NCBI GenBank assembly: GCA_018817035.1
Contig: JAHIUV010000072.1
Span: forward strand, 1 to 7,296
Direction: 5' to 3'
From: Candidatus Omnitrophota bacterium
GTDB taxonomy: Bacteria; Omnitrophota; Gorgyraeia; Gorgyraeales; Gorgyraeaceae
DNA: 7,296 nt
The first letter of the stretch is position 1; each line of letters starts with the position of its first letter. The notes under the pieces were generated by a model, which searched no databases, was not told where the DNA came from, and worked only from the letters and a program-made list of their open reading frames with translations. Position numbers and translations under genes: made by a program. Below are positions 1-6,358 of the stretch, in pieces.

Positions 1-2151
1 CCAGAATATTACCAGCGGCGAAGCTATGTAGATCGTCGAATATATGCCTGAGATCATTCCCACTAAAAGCGTGAAAGAAAAATCTCTCAGCACTTCGCCT
101 CCGAAAAAGAAGATCGAAAGGACCGCCAGGAGCGTAGTCAGGGTCGTAAGTGTAGTACGCGAAAGCGTCTCATTGACGCTCATATTGACGATCTCTTTCA
201 TCGACGCCTTCCTGTACAGCTTGGTGTTCTCCCGTATCCTGGAATATATTACTATGGTATCATTTATGGAATAACCGGCTATGGTCAAAAGCGCTGCCAC
301 TATGGTAAGGTTTAATTCCCTTCCTGTCAGCGCCAGAAAACCCATTGCCACAAATACGTCATGAAAAAGCGCTATTACGCCGGCAACCGCGAAACCCAAT
401 TGCTTAAACCTCAAGCCCACGTAGATCAATATGCCTATAAGGCTCCAGAGTATCGCCAGCCTGGCACTCTTCCTTAAATGTTTTCCTATGGAAGGGCCTA
501 CTTTTTCAACACGCATAAGCTCAGAAGGATTCCCCGCGAAACTTTCCTCAAATTTTTTGCTTATTTGGGACGCGACATCATCCGATGTTTTTATCAGGAC
601 TTGGTTCTTGCCTTCCACATGTTGGATCGTGGCGTCGGTAATGCCTATATCCACCAGAGAGCGCCTAACATCCTCTACCTTGACATCACTGACAAAAGAA
701 TATTCCTGCAGCTGCCCTCCGGTAAAATCAATACCATAAGCTTTTTCGCCTTTCAAGAAAAAAGAGCTCATGCCTACTATGAGTACGACTGCCGAGATCG
801 TGTAAGCTATCCATCTTTTTCCTACAAAATCAAACTTTGTCTTTTTGAAAAATTGCAACATAGGGAGTTTTTCGAATTTTTTATTTGACGTAACTACGTC
901 GAAAATAATGCGGGTCACAAATATAGCTGTGAACATGCTGGCCAATATACCTATAGAAAGCGTTACGCCAAATCCCCTGATAGGGCCTGTGCCGAATTTA
1001 AACAAAAGAGCGGCAGCTATAAGCGTGGTAATATTAGAATCCAATATGGTAATAAATGCCTTGTCGTATCCCGCCGCCACGGCACTGCGTATATGTTTTC
1101 CAATGGTAAGTTCTTCCCGTATACGTTCATATATCAGGACATTCGCGTCAACCGCCATGCCTACCACGAGGATCATGCCGGCTATGCCCGGCAGGGTCAA
1201 TGTCGTATGGAACCACCCCATAAAACCCAGGACTATAATAAAATTCAACAACATGGCAATGCTGGCCACGACTCCGGCAAAAAGATAATACAGGAGCATA
1301 AAACCAAGGATCAATCCCACTCCTATCAAGGATGCCCTTATACCGCTTTCTATGGAATCCTTTCCCAGGAGGGAACCTACTGTACGCTCTTCCTCGATAT
1401 ATATCGGAGCGGGCAAAGCACCGGCGCGCAGGACTATAGCCAGATCTCCTGCCTCCTCGACACTAAAGCTGCCTGTGATACTGGCTCTTCCCGAAGGGAT
1501 CTTTTCGTTTATGCGCGGGGCGGAATGGACCTTTCCGTCCAAGACTATGGCTAGCCTATTACCCACATTATCACCGGTAATTTTAGAAAATTCAGCCGCG
1601 CCTTTGGAATTAAACTCAATTGCTATGTAAGCCTCATTAAACCTGGACTGATCAAACTTCACTTCCGCGTTTACCAGCGTATCTCCGGTAAGAGCGGTTT
1701 CTTTATGCAAAAGCAAAGTTTCTTTATCGGTTTTTTTCAGTTCATATCCGTCAGGAATATCTCCGCTCATGGCCCTGTTGTTTAACTCTTCGTCATCTTC
1801 CGCTAATTTAAACTCCAGGAGAGCAGTCCTGCCTATGAGCTCTATTGCCCTGTCCCTGTCGGTAATGCCGGGCAACTGGACTACGATCGAATTCTGTCCC
1901 TGCCTCTGTATAAGAGGCTCGCGTACGCCAAACTGGTCTATCCTGTTCCTGATTATTTCCAGCGCCCTGTTAGGAGCATCTTCCCTCGCCTCTTCAGGGA
2001 TCTTGGAAGTATCTACTTTTAACACCAGATGCATCCCACCCTGCAGATCAAGTCCGAGATTTATCCTTTCCTTCAGGGGCAGCATACCCGCTAAAGCAAA
2101 GACTACAACGCCAAGGGCAAGCAAAACCCTCCACTGTAGGTTCTTAGTCAT
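1..2151 (-). CDS. secDF: Fused protein translocase subunit SecDF (3' end cut by window edge)
   Basis: Integral-membrane accessory of SecYEG that uses the proton-motive force to help pull proteins across the inner membrane. One reading frame of 717 codons runs without a stop from ATG at 2151 to the window edge. The SecD half has TM1 (about residues 8-25), the LDLQGG motif (34-39), a large periplasmic region, then a TM block (about 258-420) with GMAVDAN (331-337). A linker rich in Lys and Phe (about 420-445) leads into the SecF half: a TM at about 447-463, GIDFTGG (473-479), and a TM block from about 560 with GYSINDT (626-632). Asp335, Asp631 and Arg665 match the essential residues D340, D637 and R671 of Thermus SecDF in motif and with a near-constant offset, so proton transfer should be intact. 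Compared with the roughly 735-residue Thermus protein, probably only a short C-terminal tail is missing. It lies 9 bp after yajC and is probably co-translated with it. Confidence 0.96.
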   Translation of the reverse strand, partial: MTKNLQWRVLLALGVVVFALAGMLPLKERINLGLDLQGGMHLVLKVDTSKIPEEAREDAPNRALEIIRNRIDQFGVREPLIQRQGQNSIVVQLPGITDRDRAIELIGRTALLEFKLAEDDEELNNRAMSGDIPDGYELKKTDKETLLLHKETALTGDTLVNAEVKFDQSRFNEAYIAIEFNSKGAAEFSKITGDNVGNRLAIVLDGKVHSAPRINEKIPSGRASITGSFSVEEAGDLAIVLRAGALPAPIYIEEERTVGSLLGKDSIESGIRASLIGVGLILGFMLLYYLFAGVVASIAMLLNFIIVLGFMGWFHTTLTLPGIAGMILVVGMAVDANVLIYERIREELTIGKHIRSAVAAGYDKAFITILDSNITTLIAAALLFKFGTGPIRGFGVTLSIGILASMFTAIFVTRIIFDVVTSNKKFEKLPMLQFFKKTKFDFVGKRWIAYTISAVVLIVGMSSFFLKGEKAYGIDFTGGQLQEYSFVSDVKVEDVRRSLVDIGITDATIQHVEGKNQVLIKTSDDVASQISKKFEESFAGNPSELMRVEKVGPSIGKHLRKSARLAILWSLIGILIYVGLRFKQLGFAVAGVIALFHDVFVAMGFLALTGRELNLTIVAALLTIAGYSINDTIVIYSRIRENTKLYRKASMKEIVNMSVNETLSRTTLTTLTTLLAVLSIFFFGGEVLRDFSFTLLVGMISGIYSTIYIASPLVIFW

Positions 2152-2156
2152 TTACG

Positions 2157-2163
2157 CCTCCTA
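2157..2163 (-). promoter_or_regulatory. Shine-Dalgarno of secDF overlapping the yajC stop codon
   Basis: On the minus strand the yajC stop TAG is part of TAGGAGG, followed by CGTAA and the secDF ATG. The strong AGGAGG therefore overlaps the last codon of yajC with 5 nt spacing. This fixes the secDF start and suggests that ribosomes finishing yajC reinitiate on secDF. Confidence 0.85.
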
Positions 2164-2445
2164 TCGGCTCTTTTTTAAATACGCGATCGCGCTTTTATTG
2201 ATCTCTATCTTAACATTTTCATCTATCTTCAATACAAGCGTAACGTCCTTTACGTTCATTACTGTTCCGTGTACGCCTCCGTTCGTCACCACCTCATCGT
2301 TCTTTTTTAATTCGGATACCATGTTTTCATGCTCTTTCTGTTTCTTCTTCTGAGGCCTTATAAGAAGAAAATAGAATATACCAAATATGAATATGATCGG
2401 CATCAAACTCGCTATTGCATTAGGTTGCGTCGCTGCAGGATTCAT
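2161..2445 (-). CDS. yajC: Preprotein translocase subunit YajC
   Basis: Small single-pass inner-membrane protein that associates with SecD/SecF in the Sec holotranslocon. The 94-residue product has the family layout: a short polar N-terminus, one hydrophobic segment (about residues 14-29, ending in FYFLLIRPQ), then the diagnostic basic stretch RPQKKKQKEH, and a small cytoplasmic beta-rich domain with the NDEVVTNGGVHGTV motif typical of YajC. Length is normal for the family (about 85-110). The ATG start has a strong AAGGAGGAG just upstream (2448-2456). The gene lies 26 bp after tgt and 9 bp before secDF, the usual tgt-yajC-secD order, so it is very likely in one transcript with them. Confidence 0.96.
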   Translation of the reverse strand: MNPAATQPNAIASLMPIIFIFGIFYFLLIRPQKKKQKEHENMVSELKKNDEVVTNGGVHGTVMNVKDVTLVLKIDENVKIEINKSAIAYLKKSR

Positions 2446-2471
2446 AACTCCTCCTTTTTTATGCTGCTTTT

Positions 2472-3650
2472 TTAGAATGTTTTTTCCATGAACTCTTTTT
2501 TGAGTTCCATGAATGTACCTTTCTTAATAGACTCCCTTATCCTTTTTAATAAGTTTACATAAAAATACACGTTATGTAAAGAAGTAAGTCGCAGTCCCAG
2601 TATTTCTTCCGTGTTAAATAAATGTCTTATATAAGAGCGCGAATGGTTTTTACACACTACGCAATCACAGCTTTCGCTTAAAGGCAGCAGGTCTTTTGAA
2701 TATTTCCCGTTCCTTATGACGAGTTTACCTTCATTAGTATATGCCGCTCCGTTCCTGGCGTTCCTCGTCGGCACAACGCAGTCAAACATATCCACTCCCA
2801 TTTCAATGGCATTGAAGAAATCATGCGGCATGCCGATGCCCATCGTGTAACGCGGTTTATCCTGCGGAAGATATTTTACCGAATTACGCATCATCTCATA
2901 CATAAGTTCTTTAGGCTCGCCGACACTCAAACCGCCTATAGCGTAACCGTCAAATCCTATATTTACCAGTTCTTCCGCGGCCTTTTTGCGCAAATCAGGA
3001 TATGAGCTGCCCTGCGCTATGCCGAATAATAAAGCCGGCACGTTTCTATCTGTCATTGTGAGCGAAGCGAAGCAATCTCTTTTTTGGGATTGCTTCGGCT
3101 TCGCCTCGCAATGACATCCCAAACGTTCAAACTCTTTTTTTGAACGCCTTGCCCAATTCGTCGTAAGTTCAAGCGAACGCGCGGCTTTATCTTTAGGGCA
3201 TGGGTAAGGCAAACATTCGTCCAGCACCATTGATATGTCACTGCCCAATCCTCTTTGCAAATCAATAACTTTCTCCGGAGTCAAAAAATGTTTTGAGCCA
3301 TCAATGTGCGATTGGAACTCGACTCCTTCGTCCTTAACCTTCATCAGCGTGGCCAGGCTGAATATTTGGAAGCCTCCGCTATCCGTAAGTATGGGCTTAT
3401 CCCACGACATAAACTTATGCAAGCCGCCGGCATTATTTATGATATCCATGCCCGGCCGGAGATACAAGTGATAAGTGTTGCCTAATATGATCTGGGCGCC
3501 GCAATATTTTAGGTCCTCATTGGAAAGCGCTTTTACCGTCGCCTGGGTACCAACCGGCATAAACTCCGGAGTCTCGATCACGCCATGCGGAGTTTCCAAC
3601 ATGCCCACGCGCGCATCCGTATATTTATCTTTATGAGTTATTTTGAACAT
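2472..3650 (-). CDS. tgt: tRNA-guanine transglycosylase with a 22-residue repeat-encoded insertion
   Basis: Exchanges guanine-34 for preQ1 in the anticodon of tRNAs for Asn, Asp, His and Tyr, the committed step of queuosine formation on tRNA. The 392-residue TIM-barrel enzyme has all key parts: general-base Asp90 in LTDSGGFQ, Asp144 in MVLDEC, Gln213 in FGIAQGS, the GGLSVGE loop (239-245), nucleophile Asp290 in MFDCVVPTR, and zinc ligands Cys328, Cys330, Cys333 and His359 (CxCx2Cx25H). Spacings between these residues equal those I recall for Zymomonas Tgt (D102, D156, Q203, G229, D280), except Asp144 to Gln213, which is 22 residues longer. The excess is residues 179-200, encoded by a palindromic repeat. 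Without it the protein would be 370 residues, a normal length. The start fits the family N-terminus, but its ribosome-binding site is weak (AGG about 8 nt upstream). Because all catalytic residues are kept, I expect an active enzyme. Confidence 0.96.
   Translation of the reverse strand: MFKITHKDKYTDARVGMLETPHGVIETPEFMPVGTQATVKALSNEDLKYCGAQIILGNTYHLYLRPGMDIINNAGGLHKFMSWDKPILTDSGGFQIFSLATLMKVKDEGVEFQSHIDGSKHFLTPEKVIDLQRGLGSDISMVLDECLPYPCPKDKAARSLELTTNWARRSKKEFERLGCHCEAKPKQSQKRDCFASLTMTDRNVPALLFGIAQGSSYPDLRKKAAEELVNIGFDGYAIGGLSVGEPKELMYEMMRNSVKYLPQDKPRYTMGIGMPHDFFNAIEMGVDMFDCVVPTRNARNGAAYTNEGKLVIRNGKYSKDLLPLSESCDCVVCKNHSRSYIRHLFNTEEILGLRLTSLHNVYFYVNLLKRIRESIKKGTFMELKKEFMEKTF
3051..3116. repeat. 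66-bp palindromic repeat inserted in frame within tgt
   Basis: Near-perfect inverted repeat starting TGTCATTG and ending CAATGACA. The left arm (3051-3077) and right arm (3088-3116) differ by one substitution and two single-base offsets, around a 10-nt loop rich in T. The length is 22 codons and contains no stop in the tgt frame. It encodes tgt residues 179-200, with the peptide parts CHCEAKPKQS and RDCFASLTMT. Palindromes with GTCATTGCGAG ends and GAAGC-rich arms are, from general knowledge, common dispersed intergenic repeats in many bacterial genomes. Finding one inside a conserved enzyme gene resembles the Rickettsia palindromic elements. No second copy lies in this window. Confidence 0.9.
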
Positions 3651-3750
3651 ATATTCGACCTATATATCTTAACTTTGGTTCTCGACTTAAGTTTATCCCG
3701 AGCGTAGTCGAGGGACTCGAACAATATTCTTTGAGCAAAGTCCTGAGCTT

Positions 3751-3768
3751 GTCCCGAAGTATCGGGAC
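3751..3768. other. Perfect 7-bp stem-loop within the repeat cluster
   Basis: GTCCCGA and TCGGGAC pair around a 4-nt AGTA loop. No T-run follows on either strand, so it is not an intrinsic terminator. It is best read as a substructure of the surrounding repeat, placed directly before the tandem 31-bp units, which start at its last two bases. Confidence 0.7.
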
Positions 3769-3859
3769 ACAGTCGAAGGACAATATTCTTCGAGCGAACA
3801 CAGTCGAAGGACAATATTTTTCGAGCGGACACAGTCGAAGGACAATATTCTTCGAGCGA
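3767..3859. repeat. Three tandem copies of a 31-bp unit
   Basis: Units start at 3767, 3798 and 3829 with ACACAGTCGAAGG, followed by ACAATATT, a CTT or TTT triplet, and CGAGCG. A fourth, incomplete start (ACACAGT) at 3860 runs into the GAGTCGAGAAG end. Copies differ at only about two positions (CTT or TTT after AATATT, and A or G at the last base), which suggests recent slippage or amplification. Units abut with no unique spacer, so this is not a CRISPR array. Confidence 0.9.
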
Positions 3860-3915
3860 ACACAGTGAGTCGAGAAGATGAAGTTTCAAACAAAATAGTG
3901 TTTTATTCTCTATTT

Positions 3916-4926
3916 TCACAATATTAACATCACATCGCCGTATGAATAGAACCTGTATTTTTCTTTTACGGCTTCTTTATAAGCTTTTAGCAAAAGCTCT
4001 TGCCCGCAAAAAGCGCTGACCAGCATCAAAAGCGTGGTCCTGGGTAAATGAAAATTTGTCAACAGGGCATCAACTGCCCTGAACTTATACGGAGGATACA
4101 TAAATAGATCCGTCCAGCCGGAATAAACTCTGGGGTCAGGGGATGAAAAAACTGTTTCCAATGCCCTGGATGTAGTCGTTCCTACTGAAAATACCCTGCC
4201 TTTTTTATTCTTTATCTTCTCTATGGTTCCAGGTTTTATCTCAAAATATTCTTTTTCCATTTTATGTTCTTTTACATTATCAAACTTTACCGGTTTAAAT
4301 GTGCCATAGCCCACATGAAGCGTAATATATTCCATATCCACGCCTTTATTAGCTATCTCTTCTAATGTGCCTTCGGTAAAATGCAGCCCTGCCGTAGGCG
4401 CGGCCACAGCTCCTTTTTTGGCGGCATACACTGTCTGGTACCTTTCTTTATCCAGTCCTGTATTTTCTCTCTTTATATACGGAGGTAAAGGCATTTCGCC
4501 AAACTCCTCCAGTAATTTTTCAAGATTTCCATTATGGTAGAACTTTAAAAATCTCCTGCCGTTCTCTATCCTGGTGATCTCGGCTTTTAATTTTCCTTCC
4601 CCAAATATCAATTTTTTTCCCACATAGCAGCCTCTCGCGGGTTTTAACAATACTTCGCATTCTCCGCCTCGAGCCTGCAGGACCAATGCCTCTATTTTAC
4701 CGCCGCTCTGTTTTTTACCGAAAAGTCTCGCGGGCACGACTTTTGTATTGTTTAATACAAGGATATCGTCGTTTGAAAAATATCCGGTGATGTCTTTGAA
4801 AACTTTATGTTCTATCTTTCCGGTATCCCTGCGCAAAACCAAAAGCCTTGACTCATCACGTTTAGCGCTCGGGTATTGGGCGATCAACTCTTTGGGTAGA
4901 TTATAATCAAAATCACTTAATCGCAT
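3916..4926 (-). CDS. queA: S-adenosylmethionine:tRNA ribosyltransferase-isomerase
   Basis: Transfers and isomerises the ribosyl part of S-adenosylmethionine onto preQ1-modified tRNA, giving epoxyqueuosine at position 34. This cytoplasmic enzyme is the step between Tgt and QueH. The 336-residue product is close to the usual 340-350. Family motifs appear in order: LIAQYP (14-19), RDESRLLVL (23-31), LVLNNTKVVPARL (56-68), GGKIEALVL (75-83), KGAVAAPTAGLHFTE (171-185), HVGYGTFKPV (204-213), VGTTTSRALE (248-257), WTDLFMYPPYKF (271-282), LLTNFHLPRTTLL (288-300) and YSYGDVMLI near the C-terminus. The ATG is preceded by AGGAG (4933-4937) with good spacing. The gene begins 18 bp after spoIID ends, so it is probably in the same operon. 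The gap after it, towards tgt, is enlarged by repeats. Confidence 0.97.
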   Translation of the reverse strand: MRLSDFDYNLPKELIAQYPSAKRDESRLLVLRRDTGKIEHKVFKDITGYFSNDDILVLNNTKVVPARLFGKKQSGGKIEALVLQARGGECEVLLKPARGCYVGKKLIFGEGKLKAEITRIENGRRFLKFYHNGNLEKLLEEFGEMPLPPYIKRENTGLDKERYQTVYAAKKGAVAAPTAGLHFTEGTLEEIANKGVDMEYITLHVGYGTFKPVKFDNVKEHKMEKEYFEIKPGTIEKIKNKKGRVFSVGTTTSRALETVFSSPDPRVYSGWTDLFMYPPYKFRAVDALLTNFHLPRTTLLMLVSAFCGQELLLKAYKEAVKEKYRFYSYGDVMLIL

Positions 4927-4944
4927 ATATGGCTCCTGAAATGC

Positions 4945-6072
4945 CTATTCCACGCGTGTAATTTCTGAGCCGGGATAATAATAATCCAGTATCTGTTCGA
5001 CTTTCCGGCCTTCCAATGACATGCCGTAAGCGCCCCACTGACACATGCCTATTCCATGCCCCCAACCTTTTCCGCTGAACGTAACATATCTACCCCTGAC
5101 GGTGATCTCAAGATTAGTACTTCTCAGTACATTAGGCCCCACGAGCAAGCGAAATTTATTGCCGTTCAATTTAATGCTACTGCCCTTGCCCTTGATCTCC
5201 AATTCCAATATCCTGTTAGCCGGGTCCCTTTGGAGGATATTAAAAGAAACTATCTGAATATCATAGCCGCCTTTTTCAAGAGCATCCTGCACGTCACTTA
5301 GCGTCAATTCTTTCTTCCATTTGTAATGCGGCGACATCCCGCAAAAATCACACGGCCTTCCGCGTAAAGCCGGCACATCGATATTCCATAGGGTAGTGAC
5401 ATCGGACGTATGCCCTCCGCACGTGGCATGATAATAAGTAGGGAATATTTTTCCATCATAGGTCAAGACCCTGCCTACTGTCTGGTTAACGGCTTTCGTA
5501 GTGCGCCAGGTTTCAGACCTTCGCCCTCCATAAACCTGCGAATATACATTCGAGAAAAGATCAAAATCCTTATTCTTGCTCACGATCTTCTGATAAAGCG
5601 CGTATGTCCTGGAAACTATTGCCTGCGCTTTCAACGCCTCAATAGGCCAGAGATGGGAAACCTCATGATACAGCACCCCATATAGATATTCCTCTACATC
5701 GATATGATTTACCACGAGCAATTTTCCGTCTTTATCTTTTATGATATCAATGCCCCCGCGAAATTCACGTCCGTTAACATAAATCCTGGATCTGTTCTCG
5801 GCTAAAATTTTCATACCCCTGGAGTGTATATTATTTTTGGACAATATAAGATCACTTAAATTCCTGCCCTCCATTAAGACCTGCCCATTATCAAGATCGA
5901 CTATCCCGTAAGGCCCTCTTATACGCAAGGTGACCTCAGGATCACCATTAATGATCAATATCCTTACCGGTATCTGTTTATGGGGAGGCGGCGCGCCCAT
6001 GGCATAAAGCCTGCCCGAAGATATAAATAACGCCGATACAATAAAAAAAATAAGGGAGAATTTCCGGATCAT
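4945..6072 (-). CDS. spoIID: SpoIID/LytB-domain peptidoglycan lytic transglycosylase
   Basis: Predicted exported cell-wall enzyme. SpoIID proteins cleave the glycan strands of peptidoglycan, preferring strands without peptide stems. The 375-residue product has an N-terminal hydrophobic segment (about residues 5-19) and a likely signal-peptidase site near Ala24. The SpoIID domain includes EEYLYGVLYHEVS with putative catalytic Glu137, EALKAQAIVSRTYAL (145-159), YYHATCGGHTSDV (213-225) and the closing GWGHGIGMCQWGAYG (336-350). His215, Cys218, His221, Cys241 and Cys244 could bind zinc, as a His/Cys set does in clostridial SpoIID. I chose ATG 6072 because it overlaps the upstream TGA and begins a normal signal peptide; the 43-residue extension in the open frame lies wholly over DUF2905. 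In sporulating Firmicutes the enzyme acts in engulfment. Nothing here suggests sporulation, so a general wall-remodelling role is inferred. Family assignment is firm; the exact role is not. Confidence 0.92.
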   Translation of the reverse strand: MIRKFSLIFFIVSALFISSGRLYAMGAPPPHKQIPVRILIINGDPEVTLRIRGPYGIVDLDNGQVLMEGRNLSDLILSKNNIHSRGMKILAENRSRIYVNGREFRGGIDIIKDKDGKLLVVNHIDVEEYLYGVLYHEVSHLWPIEALKAQAIVSRTYALYQKIVSKNKDFDLFSNVYSQVYGGRRSETWRTTKAVNQTVGRVLTYDGKIFPTYYHATCGGHTSDVTTLWNIDVPALRGRPCDFCGMSPHYKWKKELTLSDVQDALEKGGYDIQIVSFNILQRDPANRILELEIKGKGSSIKLNGNKFRLLVGPNVLRSTNLEITVRGRYVTFSGKGWGHGIGMCQWGAYGMSLEGRKVEQILDYYYPGSEITRVE

Positions 6073-6293
6073 TGTCTGCGGCCTATAAAAAACAGGACCA
6101 AAGAAATGACAATGCTGAAAAGAAGAGATGTGGCTAATGGAAAATAAAACGTGAAATTGCCTTTTTTGACACATATATCTCCCGGCAGTTTTCCTATACA
6201 TGGGACCTTGCTCGCAAAAATAAATAGCGCGCCGAACGCAATGGCGACAGCGCCAAAAATAATCAACATCCTGCCAAAACCACTAACATTCAT
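6069..6293 (-). CDS. DUF2905-family small membrane protein
   Basis: Protein of unknown function. The 74 residues form a hairpin of two transmembrane segments (about 9-27 and 53-70). The short loop between them carries the DUF2905 signature: KVPCIGKLPGDICVKKG followed by NFTFYFPLATS. Genes of this family are commonly found between ruvB and spoIID/queA, as here. The stop overlaps the spoIID start (ATGA, 6069-6072), so the two are probably translationally coupled. I chose ATG 6293. The open frame continues upstream to a TTG at 6353, but those 20 codons lie almost entirely in the palindrome at 6299-6355 and have no counterpart in the family as I know it. No Shine-Dalgarno precedes ATG 6293, because the palindrome ends 5 nt from the start. 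Confidence 0.9.
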   Translation of the reverse strand: MNVSGFGRMLIIFGAVAIAFGALFIFASKVPCIGKLPGDICVKKGNFTFYFPLATSLLFSIVISLVLFFIGRRQ

Positions 6294-6298
6294 AATTA

Positions 6299-6355
6299 CA
6301 TTGTTCGAGGCTAAGCTTCGAACACCCGATGTTCGAGGCTTAGCCTCGAACAATG
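6299..6355. repeat. 57-bp double palindrome between queH and DUF2905
   Basis: Two 26-nt arms (6299-6324 and 6330-6355) are reverse complements except for one position and flank a 5-nt CCCGA loop. Each arm is also close to self-palindromic (TTCGAGGCT paired with AGCCTCGAA around one central base), so the DNA or RNA could form either one long hairpin or two short ones. It starts 3 bp after the queH stop and ends 5 bp before the DUF2905 start. No T-run follows in the transcription direction, so it is not a standard terminator. It might act as an mRNA-stabilising or processing hairpin. Confidence 0.93.
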
Positions 6356-6358
6356 CCT

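Larger units (their letters stand above)
3679..3877. repeat. Complex palindromic repeat cluster in the tgt-queA gap
   Basis: This fills most of the 265-bp gap between queA and tgt. It is bounded by inverted ends TTCTCGACT (3679-3687) and AGTCGAGAA (3868-3876). Inside are an inner CTCGACT/AGTCGAG pair (3681-3687 and 3706-3712), an imperfect palindrome centred on AATATT (3716-3735), a 7-bp stem-loop (3751-3768), and three 31-bp tandem units (3767-3859). ACAATATT followed by a CTT/TTT-YGAGC tail occurs at 3721, 3780, 3811 and 3842, and again in the ruvB-queH gap at 6992. Reading frames across it encode only low-complexity repeat peptides and are not genes. The remaining bases of the gap (3651-3678 and 3878-3915) are AT-rich and show nothing I can name. 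Confidence 0.85.

Noticed and set aside
1769..2353. 194-codon plus-strand open frame opposite secDF and yajC
   Set aside because: It is a low-complexity Ser/Phe/Thr-rich antisense shadow across two well-supported genes, with no recognisable domain. The other plus-strand frames over 44-1630 and 6931-7263 are likewise antisense to secDF and ruvB.
3767..3877. Possible CRISPR array because of regular short repeats
   Set aside because: Units abut with a 31-bp period and there are no unique spacers; no cas genes are nearby.
3638..3919. Minus-strand open frames of 66 and 93 codons in the tgt-queA gap
   Set aside because: They are read from the tandem and palindromic repeats, give repetitive Ser/Cys/Arg-rich peptides, and resemble no protein family.
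6073..6201. 43-residue N-terminal extension of SpoIID
   Set aside because: It lies wholly inside DUF2905 in another frame, and the inner ATG at 6072 begins a clear signal peptide at an ATGA overlap.
6299..6355. Rho-independent terminator after queH
   Set aside because: The stem is strong, but no T-run follows in the transcription direction and the next gene starts 5 bp later. A stabilising or processing hairpin is more likely.
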